A DNA stretch of 33,316 nucleotides from Bacteroidales bacterium UBA6401 (GTDB lineage: Bacteria; Bacteroidota; Bacteroidia; Bacteroidales; UBA932), in NCBI GenBank assembly GCA_002438635.1, contig DJPX01000016.1, forward strand, positions 1-33,316, written 5' to 3'. A program made the position numbers and the translations under genes. This document shows positions 1 through 8,851 of this stretch, in pieces; position 1 is the stretch's first letter, and each line of letters begins with the position of its first letter. The notes beneath the pieces were generated by a model. The model worked only from the letters and a program-made list of their open reading frames with translations, ran no database searches and was not told the origin of the DNA.

Positions 1-267
1 GAAGTTAGTTATGATTGGGTTTTCAGTAAAATTGCTCTTTCAAATAAAACAACAATTAGAAATGATGTTGTATATTTTAGTAAAATGGTAGAGTGTCATA
101 AAATTATTAATATTGAAAAAGATACCCTATACATACTAGATTTTTTGTCAAAACCAACTTTTGCAATTAATTTGATTAAATTACAAAAAGGAGAATTTAA
201 TGTATCATATTTATTGGGGGTTGGAAGAGATGACGATGCTGAAAAAATAAAAAACCTTACTTGGTGA
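1..267 (+). CDS. 3' end of an unknown protein (partial)
   Basis: An open frame runs from the first base of the window to a TGA stop, giving the last 88 residues of a longer protein. I do not recognise the family. The fragment is rich in Lys, Ile, Asn and Phe and the DNA is much more AT-rich than the housekeeping genes that follow, which could mean an accessory or acquired gene. It faces the rsmG end of the next operon (convergent) and is followed 6 bases later by a good hairpin plus T-run, so this is a plausible true 3' end. No signal or membrane segment is visible in the part present. An internal Met at base 85 could be a start of a 60-residue protein, but the open frame upstream favours a truncated longer gene. 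Confidence 0.55.
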   Translation, partial: EVSYDWVFSKIALSNKTTIRNDVVYFSKMVECHKIINIEKDTLYILDFLSKPTFAINLIKLQKGEFNVSYLLGVGRDDDAEKIKNLTW

Positions 268-273
268 TTTTCT

Positions 274-305
274 GTCGGGCAGGCGTAAAAGTCTGCCCGA
301 CTTTT
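274..305 (+). terminator. Rho-independent terminator between convergent genes
   Basis: A perfect 9-bp inverted repeat (GTCGGGCAG at 274-282, CTGCCCGAC at 293-301) with a 10-nt loop is followed by TTTT. It lies directly after the stop of the partial plus-strand gene. The T-run is on the plus side only, so it mainly ends that transcript, but the stem could also slow the convergent rsmG operon. Confidence 0.8.
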
Positions 306-388
306 CGTATCTTGCAGACCATAATCCTGTGACCTTGACACTGCCAAGTACTGTTTCAAAAACCTCCAATTAAAAAAAACTGGAAACA

Positions 389-985
389 CTATTTTCTTAT
401 CTCAATTACAAATTTTTCATTAAAATATTCGTCGTCCAGCCATTGAGATACCGGCCATACATTGATTTTCGAATAGTCAAGGTGAAATTTTTTACACAGT
501 TCCTCGATTTCCGAAGAAACGTCACCGCCCTTTAAATACAAAATGCTTTTAGAATACTTTCCCTTAACCCAAGGGTAAAAATTTGCCAATGAAGTAACTG
601 CACGCGAAACTACATAATCATATATACCATCAAGAGTTTCTGCCCTAGCGTTAACACACTTTACATTTTTAAGACCTAACTCTTCACTAATAGACTGCGC
701 CACCAATACCTTTTTCTTTATAGAATCACAAAGGGTGAATTGGCATGAAGGCATAGACATCGCGAGTGGAACCCCAGGAAAGCCACCACCAGTTCCCACA
801 TCCAATATTTTCAGTCCATCTATGGGTCTTCCTTGGCTCTTCAAATATTCCAGTATTGATAAGGAATGCAAAAAATGATGCTCGAAAAGATTATCCACAT
901 CCTTTCTAGACACTACATTAATCTTCGAATTCCACTCCTGATAGAGAGCGCAAGCCCTTGCAAAATCTTCTTTTCTATATAACAT
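389..985 (-). CDS. rsmG: 16S rRNA (guanine-N7)-methyltransferase RsmG (GidB)
   Basis: This 198-residue protein is a full-length RsmG, the SAM-dependent enzyme that makes m7G527 in 16S rRNA. The SAM-binding loop LDVGTGGGFPGVPLA lies at about residues 61-75, and the N-terminal block with EWNSKINVVSRKD and HHFLHSL is typical of the family. It is cytosolic. It is the last gene of a five-gene minus-strand operon: its start overlaps the end of the sigma-factor gene by 11 bases, which suggests translational coupling. The ATG start fits the family length. Loss of RsmG is known in other bacteria to give low-level streptomycin resistance. The assignment is by motif and length; nothing looks unusual in the protein itself. 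Confidence 0.93.
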   Translation of the reverse strand: MLYRKEDFARACALYQEWNSKINVVSRKDVDNLFEHHFLHSLSILEYLKSQGRPIDGLKILDVGTGGGFPGVPLAMSMPSCQFTLCDSIKKKVLVAQSISEELGLKNVKCVNARAETLDGIYDYVVSRAVTSLANFYPWVKGKYSKSILYLKGGDVSSEIEELCKKFHLDYSKINVWPVSQWLDDEYFNEKFVIEIRK

Positions 986-1571
986 CGGCTTCAGATTTCA
1001 TCTTATCAATCATATCTTTGGCGCGGCGAATGCGAGTGCGCACCGTATTCAACTCAAGCCCCATTTCCTCCGCTATTTCCTTATACTGCAAGCCATCGAT
1101 AAGCCTTTTATGGGCCACCTCTCTGTAAAGTGGTGGAAGAGCCTCTATAAAGCCTCGCGTACGATTCTCATCTTCATCTCTTATTATCGACTCAAGCGGA
1201 GTATCTACCTGATCCACCACCGAATCCATAACAGAATCTGCTGTAGATGAAGAATCCAAAGACACGATACCGCTACTCTTTCGCTTCTCGCTTTCCAGCA
1301 TATCCAGTGTAGTATTCTTAGCTATCGTTATTAGCCAAGTAGAAAAAGAACTCCGAGCCGGATCATAGGAATTAATCTGCCTGAAAGCCTTTTCAAAACT
1401 TCTCGAGCAGATGTCATCTATCATAAATTCATCTCTGATATGCATAGAGACAGTCAAATAGTTCTTCAGGGATTCTATGTACGCATCCCAAAGCGCTGTA
1501 AAAGCCCTGCCATCACCGATAATAGCCCGCCGGATCAACTCATCGATGGGCCTCAAGCCAGTCTTTGCCAT
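975..1571 (-). CDS. Sigma-70 family (ECF-type) RNA polymerase sigma factor
   Basis: The protein is about 198 residues from the ATG at 1571; a TTG four codons upstream (1583) is an alternative start. Region 2 covers roughly residues 20-95 (FTALWDAYIESLKNY, then INSYDPARSSFSTWLITIAKN, a normal ECF region 2.2-2.4 block). An acidic, Ser-rich linker follows, then region 4 (ALPPLYREVAHKRLIDGLQY followed by the helix-turn-helix KEIAEEMGLELNTVRTRIRR). It should bind core RNA polymerase and select promoters. There is no adjacent anti-sigma gene, so its control is not visible. Its 5' end lies inside the 3' end of polA (32-base overlap from the ATG) and its 3' end overlaps rsmG, so it is probably co-translated with housekeeping genes. 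Its regulon cannot be told from the sequence. Confidence 0.88.
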   Translation of the reverse strand: MAKTGLRPIDELIRRAIIGDGRAFTALWDAYIESLKNYLTVSMHIRDEFMIDDICSRSFEKAFRQINSYDPARSSFSTWLITIAKNTTLDMLESEKRKSSGIVSLDSSSTADSVMDSVVDQVDTPLESIIRDEDENRTRGFIEALPPLYREVAHKRLIDGLQYKEIAEEMGLELNTVRTRIRRAKDMIDKMKSEADVI

Positions 1572-4182
1572 AATTACATTCAACTGTTAGCGGAACCGAA
1601 AGTTGCATCACGCCTTCCATTCGCTCTATCAACATTTTCTTAACTATATCTATTTCATCACAAGGAACTTCCAGCACCAGTTCATCGTGTATTTGAAGCA
1701 CTAAATGAGAATGCAGATTCCTTTTTTCCAATTCGTCCTGCACCCCTATCATAGCCAATTTTATTATATCCGCTGCCGTCCCCTGTATAGGAGCATTTAT
1801 AGCATTACGCTCGGCTATAGAACGCACATTGGCATTTCGCGAATTTACATCGGGGACATACCTTCTGCGACCGAAAAGCGTCTGCACATACCCATTTTTC
1901 CTTGCATCATCCAATACCTTATCCAAGAATTGACGTATACTTGGAAACGACGCGTAATAGTCGGTAATGAGTTTGGACGCCTCGGTTCGCGATATCTTCA
2001 GTCGCTGGGCCAATCCAAACGCGCTAATCCCGTACATAATTCCAAAATTGGCAGTCTTAGCCTTGCGACGTTCTTCTGGGGTAACATCCTCAAGGCTCTT
2101 CCCAAATATCTTAGCAGCCATAGTTTTATGGATATCTTCTCCGTCTTTAAATGCCTTTATCATATGCTCATCACCGCAACAATGGGCCATAACACGAAGT
2201 TCTATTTGTGAATAATCCGCAGACATCACCACACTGCCCTGCGGTGCGACAAAAGCTTTGCGTATCTGCTGCCCATCTTCAGTGCGTATAGGTATATTCT
2301 GCAAATTCGGAGAACTGCTACTAAGTCGCCCTGTGGCTGTAAGAGCCTGATTAAATGTAGTGTGAACCCGTCCATCTTTTGGAGAAATATATCCTGGCAA
2401 CGGCTCTATATAAGTAGAAAGCAATTTTCTAGTACCTCTATACTCCAAAATATCCTCCACCACCGGATTTTTATCTGAAAGTGCCGAAAGCTTCTCTTCA
2501 TCGGTAGGCCAACTCCCCTTTCCCGTTCGCTTCATTTTAGGGTCTATCTGGAGTTTTTCAAAAAGAAGTTCGCCTAACTGCTTAGGTGAAGCGACATTCA
2601 AATTAGGATTATCAGCTATCTCGCGTATTCTCTTTTCGCATTCAGACATCCGATCTTTTAAAGAACGCGTAAAGTCCTTTAATACAGACACATCTATACG
2701 CACCCCATAACTTTCCATAATATAAAGCACCCTTATCAAAGGCTCTTCTATGCCGTCATATACACTGCGCATCGAATCCAATGCTTCATATACCATAGGA
2801 GCACACTTCCATATAGCAAGCGCACTTTCTCTATCGCCTTGCCGAGACTCTTCCTCAGAAAAAGAGTCCTGCCGAGGCTCATCAAAAAGGCTCAAAGAAA
2901 CTGCCTGACCTTCGTGTGCATCCAGATCCACACCCAAAAACTCCTTAACTATAGCATCAAGATGATGATTTCTTTCAGGATTCAGCACATAATGCAAAAG
3001 TTCCACATCCATTAACCTTCCATTCAGTACTATCCCGGCATCGCGAAGTCTTGACATCTGACTCTTAATAGAATAGCCCCTTTTTTCTATTAACGCATCC
3101 TCCAACAATGCCTTCGCCTGCACTATTGGCCCTGTATATACAGCATCTCCTACACATATACTCGCATGCTGAAAATCAGTAGTATATATAGAAAGTGCCT
3201 TGGCCCCAACAGCAGCACTTTGAATTTCCGAAAAATCGACCTTTCTAAAACTTAGTGCATCTGTTTTCTTAGATTCATCATTCTTTCCGGCAATCACTCC
3301 TGAAAGATCCACCTTCCATAATGAATCTATCAAACGAGAAAGTGAAGGCATCTGGTAATATTCTATGTAGGACATTATTTTCGAGCCAATGGACGAAGAA
3401 ATCTTCATCTGCGATAACTCCACATCTATAGGCACATCGGTGCGTATTGTCACAAGTTCTTTACTTAAAGCGATATAATCCTTGGCCGATTCGAACATAG
3501 TCTTTTGACGAGCAGTCAATTCATCCAGATGAGCATATATATTTTCCAAAGTCCCATATTTATCCAATAACTTGGATGCGCCGACCGGGCCTATGCCCTG
3601 TACCCCCGGTACATTATCAGAAGCATCCCCACATAAGGCAAGCATATCTATAACCTGCGAGGTGGAGCTAAGACCATATTTGTCGCAGATTTGCTTTACA
3701 CCTAAAATCTCGCTATCCGAGCCTCCCTTCCCGGGTTTCAACTGGTATATACCGGGACCTACCAACTGCCCATAATCCTTGTCAGGAGTGACCATATAGA
3801 CATCCATCTTAGACGAGTGAAAACGCTTAGCCACAGTCCCTATCACATCATCAGCTTCGAAATCGTGAACCATAAGCACCGGAATATCAAGCGCTTTCAC
3901 AATGTTAGTCAGAGGCTCAAGAGAATCAATTACCAGTTGCGGGGTTTCGCCACGATTGGCCTTATAAGCAGGGTACAATCTATTTCGAAAAGTTCCTCCA
4001 GGAGGATCAAAAGACACGGCAATATGAGTAGGATGTTCCCTACCGATAAGATCCAGAAGATATCTTGTGAACCCAAAAATTATAGATGTATCTTCTCCGC
4101 GACTATTTACCATGGGGCGCCCCAAGAATGCATAATACATCTTGAAAATAAGGGCGTGACCATCTATTAAAAAAAGTTTCAT
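1540..4182 (-). CDS. polA: DNA polymerase I
   Basis: This 880-residue PolA is used in gap filling during repair and Okazaki fragment processing. The N-terminal 5'-nuclease domain spans about 1-290, with acidic metal ligands in LIDGH (D8), FEADD (about 109-112), TPDKD (about 132-136) and CGDASDN (D186, D189). The polymerase domain spans about 470-880: motif A ADYSQIELR (D656), motif B RRKAKTANFGIMYG (K709, Y717) and motif C IHDELVLEVP (H832, D833). The middle region that should be the 3'-5' exonuclease is short (about 325-425) and lacks the family's acidic residues: the first motif reads SIYTTD instead of a D-x-E form, and the second reads SIKSQMSRL without its Asp. Proofreading is therefore probably absent, as in Taq. 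The start overlaps the tadA stop by 4 bases. Confidence 0.95.
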   Translation of the reverse strand: MKLFLIDGHALIFKMYYAFLGRPMVNSRGEDTSIIFGFTRYLLDLIGREHPTHIAVSFDPPGGTFRNRLYPAYKANRGETPQLVIDSLEPLTNIVKALDIPVLMVHDFEADDVIGTVAKRFHSSKMDVYMVTPDKDYGQLVGPGIYQLKPGKGGSDSEILGVKQICDKYGLSSTSQVIDMLALCGDASDNVPGVQGIGPVGASKLLDKYGTLENIYAHLDELTARQKTMFESAKDYIALSKELVTIRTDVPIDVELSQMKISSSIGSKIMSYIEYYQMPSLSRLIDSLWKVDLSGVIAGKNDESKKTDALSFRKVDFSEIQSAAVGAKALSIYTTDFQHASICVGDAVYTGPIVQAKALLEDALIEKRGYSIKSQMSRLRDAGIVLNGRLMDVELLHYVLNPERNHHLDAIVKEFLGVDLDAHEGQAVSLSLFDEPRQDSFSEEESRQGDRESALAIWKCAPMVYEALDSMRSVYDGIEEPLIRVLYIMESYGVRIDVSVLKDFTRSLKDRMSECEKRIREIADNPNLNVASPKQLGELLFEKLQIDPKMKRTGKGSWPTDEEKLSALSDKNPVVEDILEYRGTRKLLSTYIEPLPGYISPKDGRVHTTFNQALTATGRLSSSSPNLQNIPIRTEDGQQIRKAFVAPQGSVVMSADYSQIELRVMAHCCGDEHMIKAFKDGEDIHKTMAAKIFGKSLEDVTPEERRKAKTANFGIMYGISAFGLAQRLKISRTEASKLITDYYASFPSIRQFLDKVLDDARKNGYVQTLFGRRRYVPDVNSRNANVRSIAERNAINAPIQGTAADIIKLAMIGVQDELEKRNLHSHLVLQIHDELVLEVPCDEIDIVKKMLIERMEGVMQLSVPLTVECNYGKDWLEAHR

Positions 4183-4613
4183 CTCTTTGACTTAAAATAA
4201 TTTACCACTAGACCAGAACATTCTTGCTCAAGAACACCTGATGTAACTGTAGTTTTAGGGTGAAGTAGTGAAGGAGAAAAAAGAGAATAACCACGTTTAG
4301 GATCGGATGCTCCATATACGATTCTAGACACTTGCGCCCATGCCATGGCTGCGGCACACATAGGACAGGGCTCCATAGTTACATATATAGTGCAATCACT
4401 AAGATATTTACCACCTATAGCCTGAGTAGCGGCCGTAAGGGCTATCATCTCGGCATGAGCCGTGGGGTCATTAAGCATCTGCGTCATATTATGACCTTTA
4501 CCTATCACTTTGCCACGGCACACAACCACCGCGCCTACCGGCACCTCATCCTGCGATGCTGCCATCTGCGCCTGGGCCAATGCCATCTTCATATACTTCA
4601 CATCATCTTCCAT
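4179..4613 (-). CDS. tadA: tRNA-specific adenosine deaminase TadA
   Basis: This 144-residue zinc deaminase converts adenosine-34 to inosine in the tRNA-Arg(ACG) wobble position. The catalytic HAEMIAL motif (H53, E55) and the zinc-binding PCPMC motif (C83, C86) are intact, and the N-terminal helix with DEVPVGAVVV is typical. Length is normal for TadA. Its stop overlaps polA by 4 bases and its ATG shares one base with the ettA stop (TAATG), so it sits in a translationally coupled chain. A guanine or cytosine deaminase of the same fold is a weaker alternative. Confidence 0.92.
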   Translation of the reverse strand: MEDDVKYMKMALAQAQMAASQDEVPVGAVVVCRGKVIGKGHNMTQMLNDPTAHAEMIALTAATQAIGGKYLSDCTIYVTMEPCPMCAAAMAWAQVSRIVYGASDPKRGYSLFSPSLLHPKTTVTSGVLEQECSGLVVNYFKSKR

Positions 4614-6289
4614 TATTCCATCAACTTACGGTATTTGAAGCGTTTAGGCTCCACATTACCAAGCCGTTGTTTCTTATTTTCTTCGTATTCGGAATAACTA
4701 CCTTCGAAAAAATACACCTGGCTATCACCTTCAAATGCCAATATATGTGTGGCTATCCTATCCAAAAACCATCGGTCGTGACTAACTACAACAGCACATC
4801 CGGCGAATCCGTCCAAGCCCTCTTCCAAAGCCCTTATCGTATTGACATCCACATCGTTAGTAGGTTCATCCAGCAATAGCACATTACCTTCGTCCTTTAG
4901 GGTTAGTGCCAGATGAAGACGATTTCTTTCACCTCCTGAAAGCACGCCACATAATTTTTCTTGATCTGCTCCAGAAAAATTAAACCTGCTCACCCACGAG
5001 CGGGCATTGATGTCCTTATTCCCAAGCCTTATCCACTCTGAATTATCGGCGATGGTCTGGAATACCGTCTTATCTGGATCTATGCTCTTATGTTGCTGAT
5101 CCACATAGGCTATTTTAGCTGTTTCTCCTATTTCAACCGTCCCGGTGTCAGGATTTTCAAGCCCCATAATAAGCCTAAAAAGTGTAGTCTTTCCAGCACC
5201 ATTCGGCCCTATAACACCCACTATACCAGCAGGTGGAAGCACGAAATTCAAGTTCTCAAATAGAATTTTGTCGCCGTATGATTTGCTGACATTGTGAAAT
5301 TCTATGACCCTATTGCCTAAGTGAGGTCCGTTAGGAATATATATCTCAAGATTATTTTCCTTTTCTTTTACATCTGCAGATGCTAATTTTTCATACGCTC
5401 CCAGACGAGCCTTTTGCTTGGCGTGTCGGGCTTTCGGCGCCATCTTCACCCACTCAAGCTCCCGCTCAAGAGTCTTTCTGCGCTTACTCTCCTGCTTTTC
5501 TTCCATAGCCAATCGCTTACTCTTCTGCTCCAGCCAGCTCGAATAATTACCCTTCCACGGAATTCCCTCTCCCCTATCCAACTCCAATATCCATCCGGCG
5601 ACATTATCCAGAAAATATCTGTCGTGCGTTACTGCGATGACGGTACCTTTATATTGTTGAAGATGAGACTCCAGCCACTGAATACTTTCAGTATCCAAGT
5701 GGTTAGTCGGCTCGTCCAGTAAAAGCACATCCGGTTGACGCAGCAGCAGACGGCATAAAGCGACACGCCTTCTCTCTCCACCCGATAAATTTTTTATAAG
5801 TGCATCGGGAGCCGGACATTGAAGAGCATCCATTGCACGCTCTAATTTAGAGTCTATCTCCCATCCGTCGCAATGTTCTATTTTTTCCGTGAGCTCTCCC
5901 TGTCTTTCAATAAGTTCAGCCATCTGTTCATCGGAAAGTGGCTCACAGAATTTCATGCTGATGGCATTATATTCATCAAGAATATCCATTATCTCCTGTA
6001 CTCCCTCACGAACCACCTCTATTACCGTTTTATTCGGATCCATTTGAGGTTCCTGCTCGAGATAACCTACAGAATACCCCGGAGCCCATACGACTTCTCC
6101 TTTATAGGATTTTTCCACCCCCGCTATTATTTTAAGCAAAGTGGATTTTCCTGAACCATTAAGACCTATAATACCGATCTTAGCTCCATAGAAAAAAGAC
6201 AAGTAAATGTCCTTTAAAATTACTTTATTATTATGAGGAAGAACCTTCCCCACCCCGTTCATAGAAAAAATTATCTTCTCGTCTGCCAT
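4613..6289 (-). CDS. ettA: Energy-dependent translational throttle protein EttA (ABC-F ATPase)
   Basis: This 558-residue soluble ABC-F protein has two ATPase domains and no membrane segments. The first Walker A is GLNGSGKST (about 42-50), with signature LSGGERRRVALCRLLL and Walker B LLLDEPTNHLD. The second half has GPNGAGKTT, LSGGERNRLHLALTL and LLLDEPTNDVD. The linker carries EGIPWKGNYSSWLEQK and an Arg/Lys-rich P-site interaction region, and the C-terminus has WFLDRIATHILAFEG; all of this follows EttA closely from end to end. EttA binds the ribosomal E site and gates the first peptide bond according to the ATP/ADP ratio. It is the first gene of the ettA-tadA-polA-sigma-rsmG run; about 130 bases separate it from glpK upstream. 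Confidence 0.94.
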   Translation of the reverse strand: MADEKIIFSMNGVGKVLPHNNKVILKDIYLSFFYGAKIGIIGLNGSGKSTLLKIIAGVEKSYKGEVVWAPGYSVGYLEQEPQMDPNKTVIEVVREGVQEIMDILDEYNAISMKFCEPLSDEQMAELIERQGELTEKIEHCDGWEIDSKLERAMDALQCPAPDALIKNLSGGERRRVALCRLLLRQPDVLLLDEPTNHLDTESIQWLESHLQQYKGTVIAVTHDRYFLDNVAGWILELDRGEGIPWKGNYSSWLEQKSKRLAMEEKQESKRRKTLERELEWVKMAPKARHAKQKARLGAYEKLASADVKEKENNLEIYIPNGPHLGNRVIEFHNVSKSYGDKILFENLNFVLPPAGIVGVIGPNGAGKTTLFRLIMGLENPDTGTVEIGETAKIAYVDQQHKSIDPDKTVFQTIADNSEWIRLGNKDINARSWVSRFNFSGADQEKLCGVLSGGERNRLHLALTLKDEGNVLLLDEPTNDVDVNTIRALEEGLDGFAGCAVVVSHDRWFLDRIATHILAFEGDSQVYFFEGSYSEYEENKKQRLGNVEPKRFKYRKLME

Positions 6290-6302
6290 TTTTATTTATG
6301 TC

Positions 6303-6339
6303 GCAAGGCGTTATTTGAAAGGTTCGCGTGGTGCCTTGC
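6303..6339. repeat. Inverted repeat in the ettA upstream region
   Basis: GCAAGGC (6303-6309) and GCCTTGC (6333-6339) form a 7-bp stem with a 23-nt loop, starting 14 bases upstream of the ettA ATG. It could be a 5'-leader structure of the ettA operon or a weak end signal for the upstream glpK transcript; no good T-run follows on the minus strand. Confidence 0.35.
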
Positions 6340-6423
6340 AAGACTTCTCCACCACACTACACTATTTATTTATAACACAAGTTCCGCAAATATTATGTAA
6401 CCTTCAAAAAAAATAACTGGCTG

Positions 6424-7896
6424 TTATTCAGTTAAAGCAGCCCTAATAGCTTTTTCCCAGCCCTTTATCATATTTTTTCTCCACGTATCATCTTTCGATG
6501 GTTCAAAAATTCGAGCTTCGCGCCACAAACTCTTTAACTCATCTATGCTATTCCATAGGCCAATGGTTAAGCCTGCCATATATGCAGCGCCTAGTGCGGT
6601 GGTTTCCTTTTCAGAAGGACGTAACACTCTTGTATTCAAGATATCTGACTGAAACTGAAGGAGTAAGGAATCGTCCGAAGCACCACCATCTACCTTAATT
6701 TCAGTTATCTTTATACTAGCATCTTGACTCATTGCATTAACCAAATCGCGCACTTCAAATGCCATCCCTTCCAAGACAGCCCTGGCTATATGTGCTGACT
6801 TTGTGCCTCTATTTATGCCAATTATGGTTCCTCTTGCACGTGCATTCCAATACGGAGCAGCCAGACCAGTTAATGCTGGAACGAAAAAGACACCTCCATT
6901 ATCTTCTACACTAAGGGCTAAAGTCTCCACTTCCGAAGACGACTTTATTATCCCAAGCCCATCACGAAGCCACTGTACAGCTGCACCACACACGAAAACA
7001 CTGCCCTCAAGAGCGTATGTCACCTTGCCGCCAATCTCCCAAGCTATAGTAGTCAATAGATTACATTTAGAACATACTGATTTTTCTCCTATATTCATCA
7101 AAAGGAAACATCCCGTGCCATAAGTGTTTTTCACAGACCCCTGCTCTACACACATTTGCCCGAAAAGTGCACTCTGCTGGTCTCCTATAAGGCTACAGAT
7201 CGGTATAGTAGTGGATGGCGTTACATAATCCCCGAAATGGTGTGAACTAGGGAAGACTTCCGGAAGTATGCTTTCCGGAATATCGAGCAGGTTCAATAAC
7301 TCACTATCCCACTTGAGAGTATGTATATTGAAAAGCATTGTACGAGATGCGTTGGATACATCCGTTGCATGTACTTTTCCCCCTGTCAGTTTCCACAAAA
7401 GAAAGGTGTCAACAGTGCCAAAACGCAACTCACCACGTTTTGCTTTCTGTCTTGCTCCTTCCACATGGTCAAGTATCCACTTTATCTTAGTCCCGCTGAA
7501 ATAAGAATCCAGCCTGAGCCCCGTCTTACTCTTAATGAATCCATCATATCCTCTCGATGATAGAAAATCACAATACCCGGAAGTTCTTCTATCCTGCCAG
7601 ACAATGGCATTGTAAATCGGCTCACCGGTATTGGCATCCCACACTATAGTGGTTTCTCGCTGATTAGCAATGCCAATAGCCGCTACATTTTCAGCGCCCA
7701 CTTTTCTCAACACCTCTTCAAAAACACTATATTGCGACTCCCATATCTGAGCCGGATCGTGTTCCACCCAACCATCCTCAGGGAAAATCTGAGGAAACTC
7801 CTTTGACTGACATGCTATTTTTTCACCATTGGCATCGAAAGCGATGGCTCTAGAACTGCTGGTGCCTTGATCCAAAGAAATTATTATTTTTTTCAT
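6424..7896 (-). CDS. glpK: Glycerol kinase
   Basis: This FGGY-family kinase phosphorylates glycerol to sn-glycerol-3-phosphate in the cytosol. I start it at the ATG at 7896 (protein begins MKKIIISLDQGTSSSRA, 490 residues). The open frame continues 42 codons further, but that part has no family resemblance and would overlap the divergent hydrolase gene. Characteristic blocks are DQGTSSSRA (9-17), IANQRETTIVWDANTGEPIY, the VWQDRRTS segment, NTYGTGCFLLMN and LEGSVFVCGAAVQWLRD, and the C-terminal DGGASDDSLLLQFQSDIL. Length is slightly below the usual 495-505. No glpF or glpD is adjacent, so this is an isolated gene. Only 43 bases separate it from the divergent hydrolase, so both promoters must lie in or near this gap. 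Confidence 0.94.
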   Translation of the reverse strand: MKKIIISLDQGTSSSRAIAFDANGEKIACQSKEFPQIFPEDGWVEHDPAQIWESQYSVFEEVLRKVGAENVAAIGIANQRETTIVWDANTGEPIYNAIVWQDRRTSGYCDFLSSRGYDGFIKSKTGLRLDSYFSGTKIKWILDHVEGARQKAKRGELRFGTVDTFLLWKLTGGKVHATDVSNASRTMLFNIHTLKWDSELLNLLDIPESILPEVFPSSHHFGDYVTPSTTIPICSLIGDQQSALFGQMCVEQGSVKNTYGTGCFLLMNIGEKSVCSKCNLLTTIAWEIGGKVTYALEGSVFVCGAAVQWLRDGLGIIKSSSEVETLALSVEDNGGVFFVPALTGLAAPYWNARARGTIIGINRGTKSAHIARAVLEGMAFEVRDLVNAMSQDASIKITEIKVDGGASDDSLLLQFQSDILNTRVLRPSEKETTALGAAYMAGLTIGLWNSIDELKSLWREARIFEPSKDDTWRKNMIKGWEKAIRAALTE

Positions 7897-7911
7897 ATCG
7901 TGTAAAAATAC

Positions 7912-7919
7912 TAAATTTG
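7912..7919 (+). promoter_or_regulatory. Candidate Bacteroidota -7 box for the hydrolase gene
   Basis: TAAATTTG matches the TAnnTTTG -7 consensus exactly and ends 20 bases before the ATG at 7940. No convincing TTTG -33 element lies at the right spacing, so only the -7 part is supported. Confidence 0.5.
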
Positions 7920-7939
7920 CTTCAAAACTCAAGGCGATT

Positions 7940-8848
7940 ATGGAAACATTAAAACTGAAATCTAATTTTGATGACCTGTCCCTAGGCGTAGCGATGCTTA
8001 GACCACACGATGTCAAGGCCAAGGCGATATTTCAAATAGTTCACGGAATGGCCGAGCATAAAGAAAGGTACTATCCTTTTATGGAATACCTTTGCGCTCA
8101 AGGCTATATATGTGTTATCCACGATCATAGAGGACACGGAGAAAGCGTTAAAAGCGAGCAGGATCTTGGTTTTATGTACGATGGCGGCGCTAATGCCCTA
8201 GTCGATGACGTACTGAGCGTGCAGAATTGGGCCAGAGAACAGTGCCCCGGGCTTCCGGTATATCTCTTTGGCCATAGTATGGGAAGTATGGTGGTGCGTG
8301 CTTTCACTCGCTTGTACGACGATAGGATATCAAAACTGATAGTATGCGGATGCCCCTCTGACAACAAGGGCAAAAAAGCAGGCATACTGCTTGCCAATGT
8401 AATTGGCACGTTAAAGGGCTGGAATAAGAGAAGTAATGTGCTTAACCGATTGGCATTCGGGAAATACGGCGAGCTATTCGAAGATGGTAACCCACTTGCT
8501 TGGTTATCCGCTAATAAGTTAAACACTCTCACCTATTACAAAGACCCGCTTTGTGGCTTCGTTTTCACCGCAAACGGCTTTAAGAATTTATTTAAAATCA
8601 TGGAGTTATGCTACTCTAAAAAGGGGTGGAAGATGAGCAATCCTTCGCTCGAAATATTATTTATCTCCGGTGGCGATGACCCTTGCAGAATTAGCGATAA
8701 GGACTTTCTTAAAGCAGTTAATTTCATGAAAGATCGCGGATATAAAAAAGTATCCTATCACTTGTACCCTGGTCTACGACATGAAATCCTGCTCGAAGAT
8801 GAGCCCAAAGTATGGTCAGATGTATCTGATTTTATAAACAAACAGTAG
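7940..8848 (+). CDS. Alpha/beta hydrolase (monoacylglycerol lipase-like, Hydrolase_4 family)
   Basis: This 302-residue protein has the alpha/beta-hydrolase fold seen in monoglyceride lipases and lysophospholipases. The oxyanion-side motif IVHGMAEHKERYYPF is at about 33-47, DHRGHGES at about 62-69, and the nucleophile elbow GHSMGS at 111-116 (Ser113). The acid is in SGGDDP (D246 or D247) and the His in GLRHEIL (H281), so the triad is complete. No signal peptide is seen, so it is probably cytosolic. The substrate is likely an acyl ester, but sequence alone does not fix it. Being next to glycerol kinase (divergent) is suggestive of glyceride breakdown feeding glycerol-3-phosphate, though that is inference. 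The next gene starts 3 bases after its stop, so the two are probably co-transcribed. Confidence 0.85.
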   Translation: METLKLKSNFDDLSLGVAMLRPHDVKAKAIFQIVHGMAEHKERYYPFMEYLCAQGYICVIHDHRGHGESVKSEQDLGFMYDGGANALVDDVLSVQNWAREQCPGLPVYLFGHSMGSMVVRAFTRLYDDRISKLIVCGCPSDNKGKKAGILLANVIGTLKGWNKRSNVLNRLAFGKYGELFEDGNPLAWLSANKLNTLTYYKDPLCGFVFTANGFKNLFKIMELCYSKKGWKMSNPSLEILFISGGDDPCRISDKDFLKAVNFMKDRGYKKVSYHLYPGLRHEILLEDEPKVWSDVSDFINKQ

Positions 8849-8851
8849 CAC

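Noticed and set aside
96..389. Minus-strand 97-codon frame at the left edge
   Set aside because: It is antisense to the partial plus-strand frame, crosses the terminator hairpin and has no recognisable features.
7897..8022. Longer glycerol kinase start (42 extra codons)
   Set aside because: The extra part has no family match and overlaps the divergent hydrolase start; the ATG at 7896 gives a standard glycerol kinase N-terminus.
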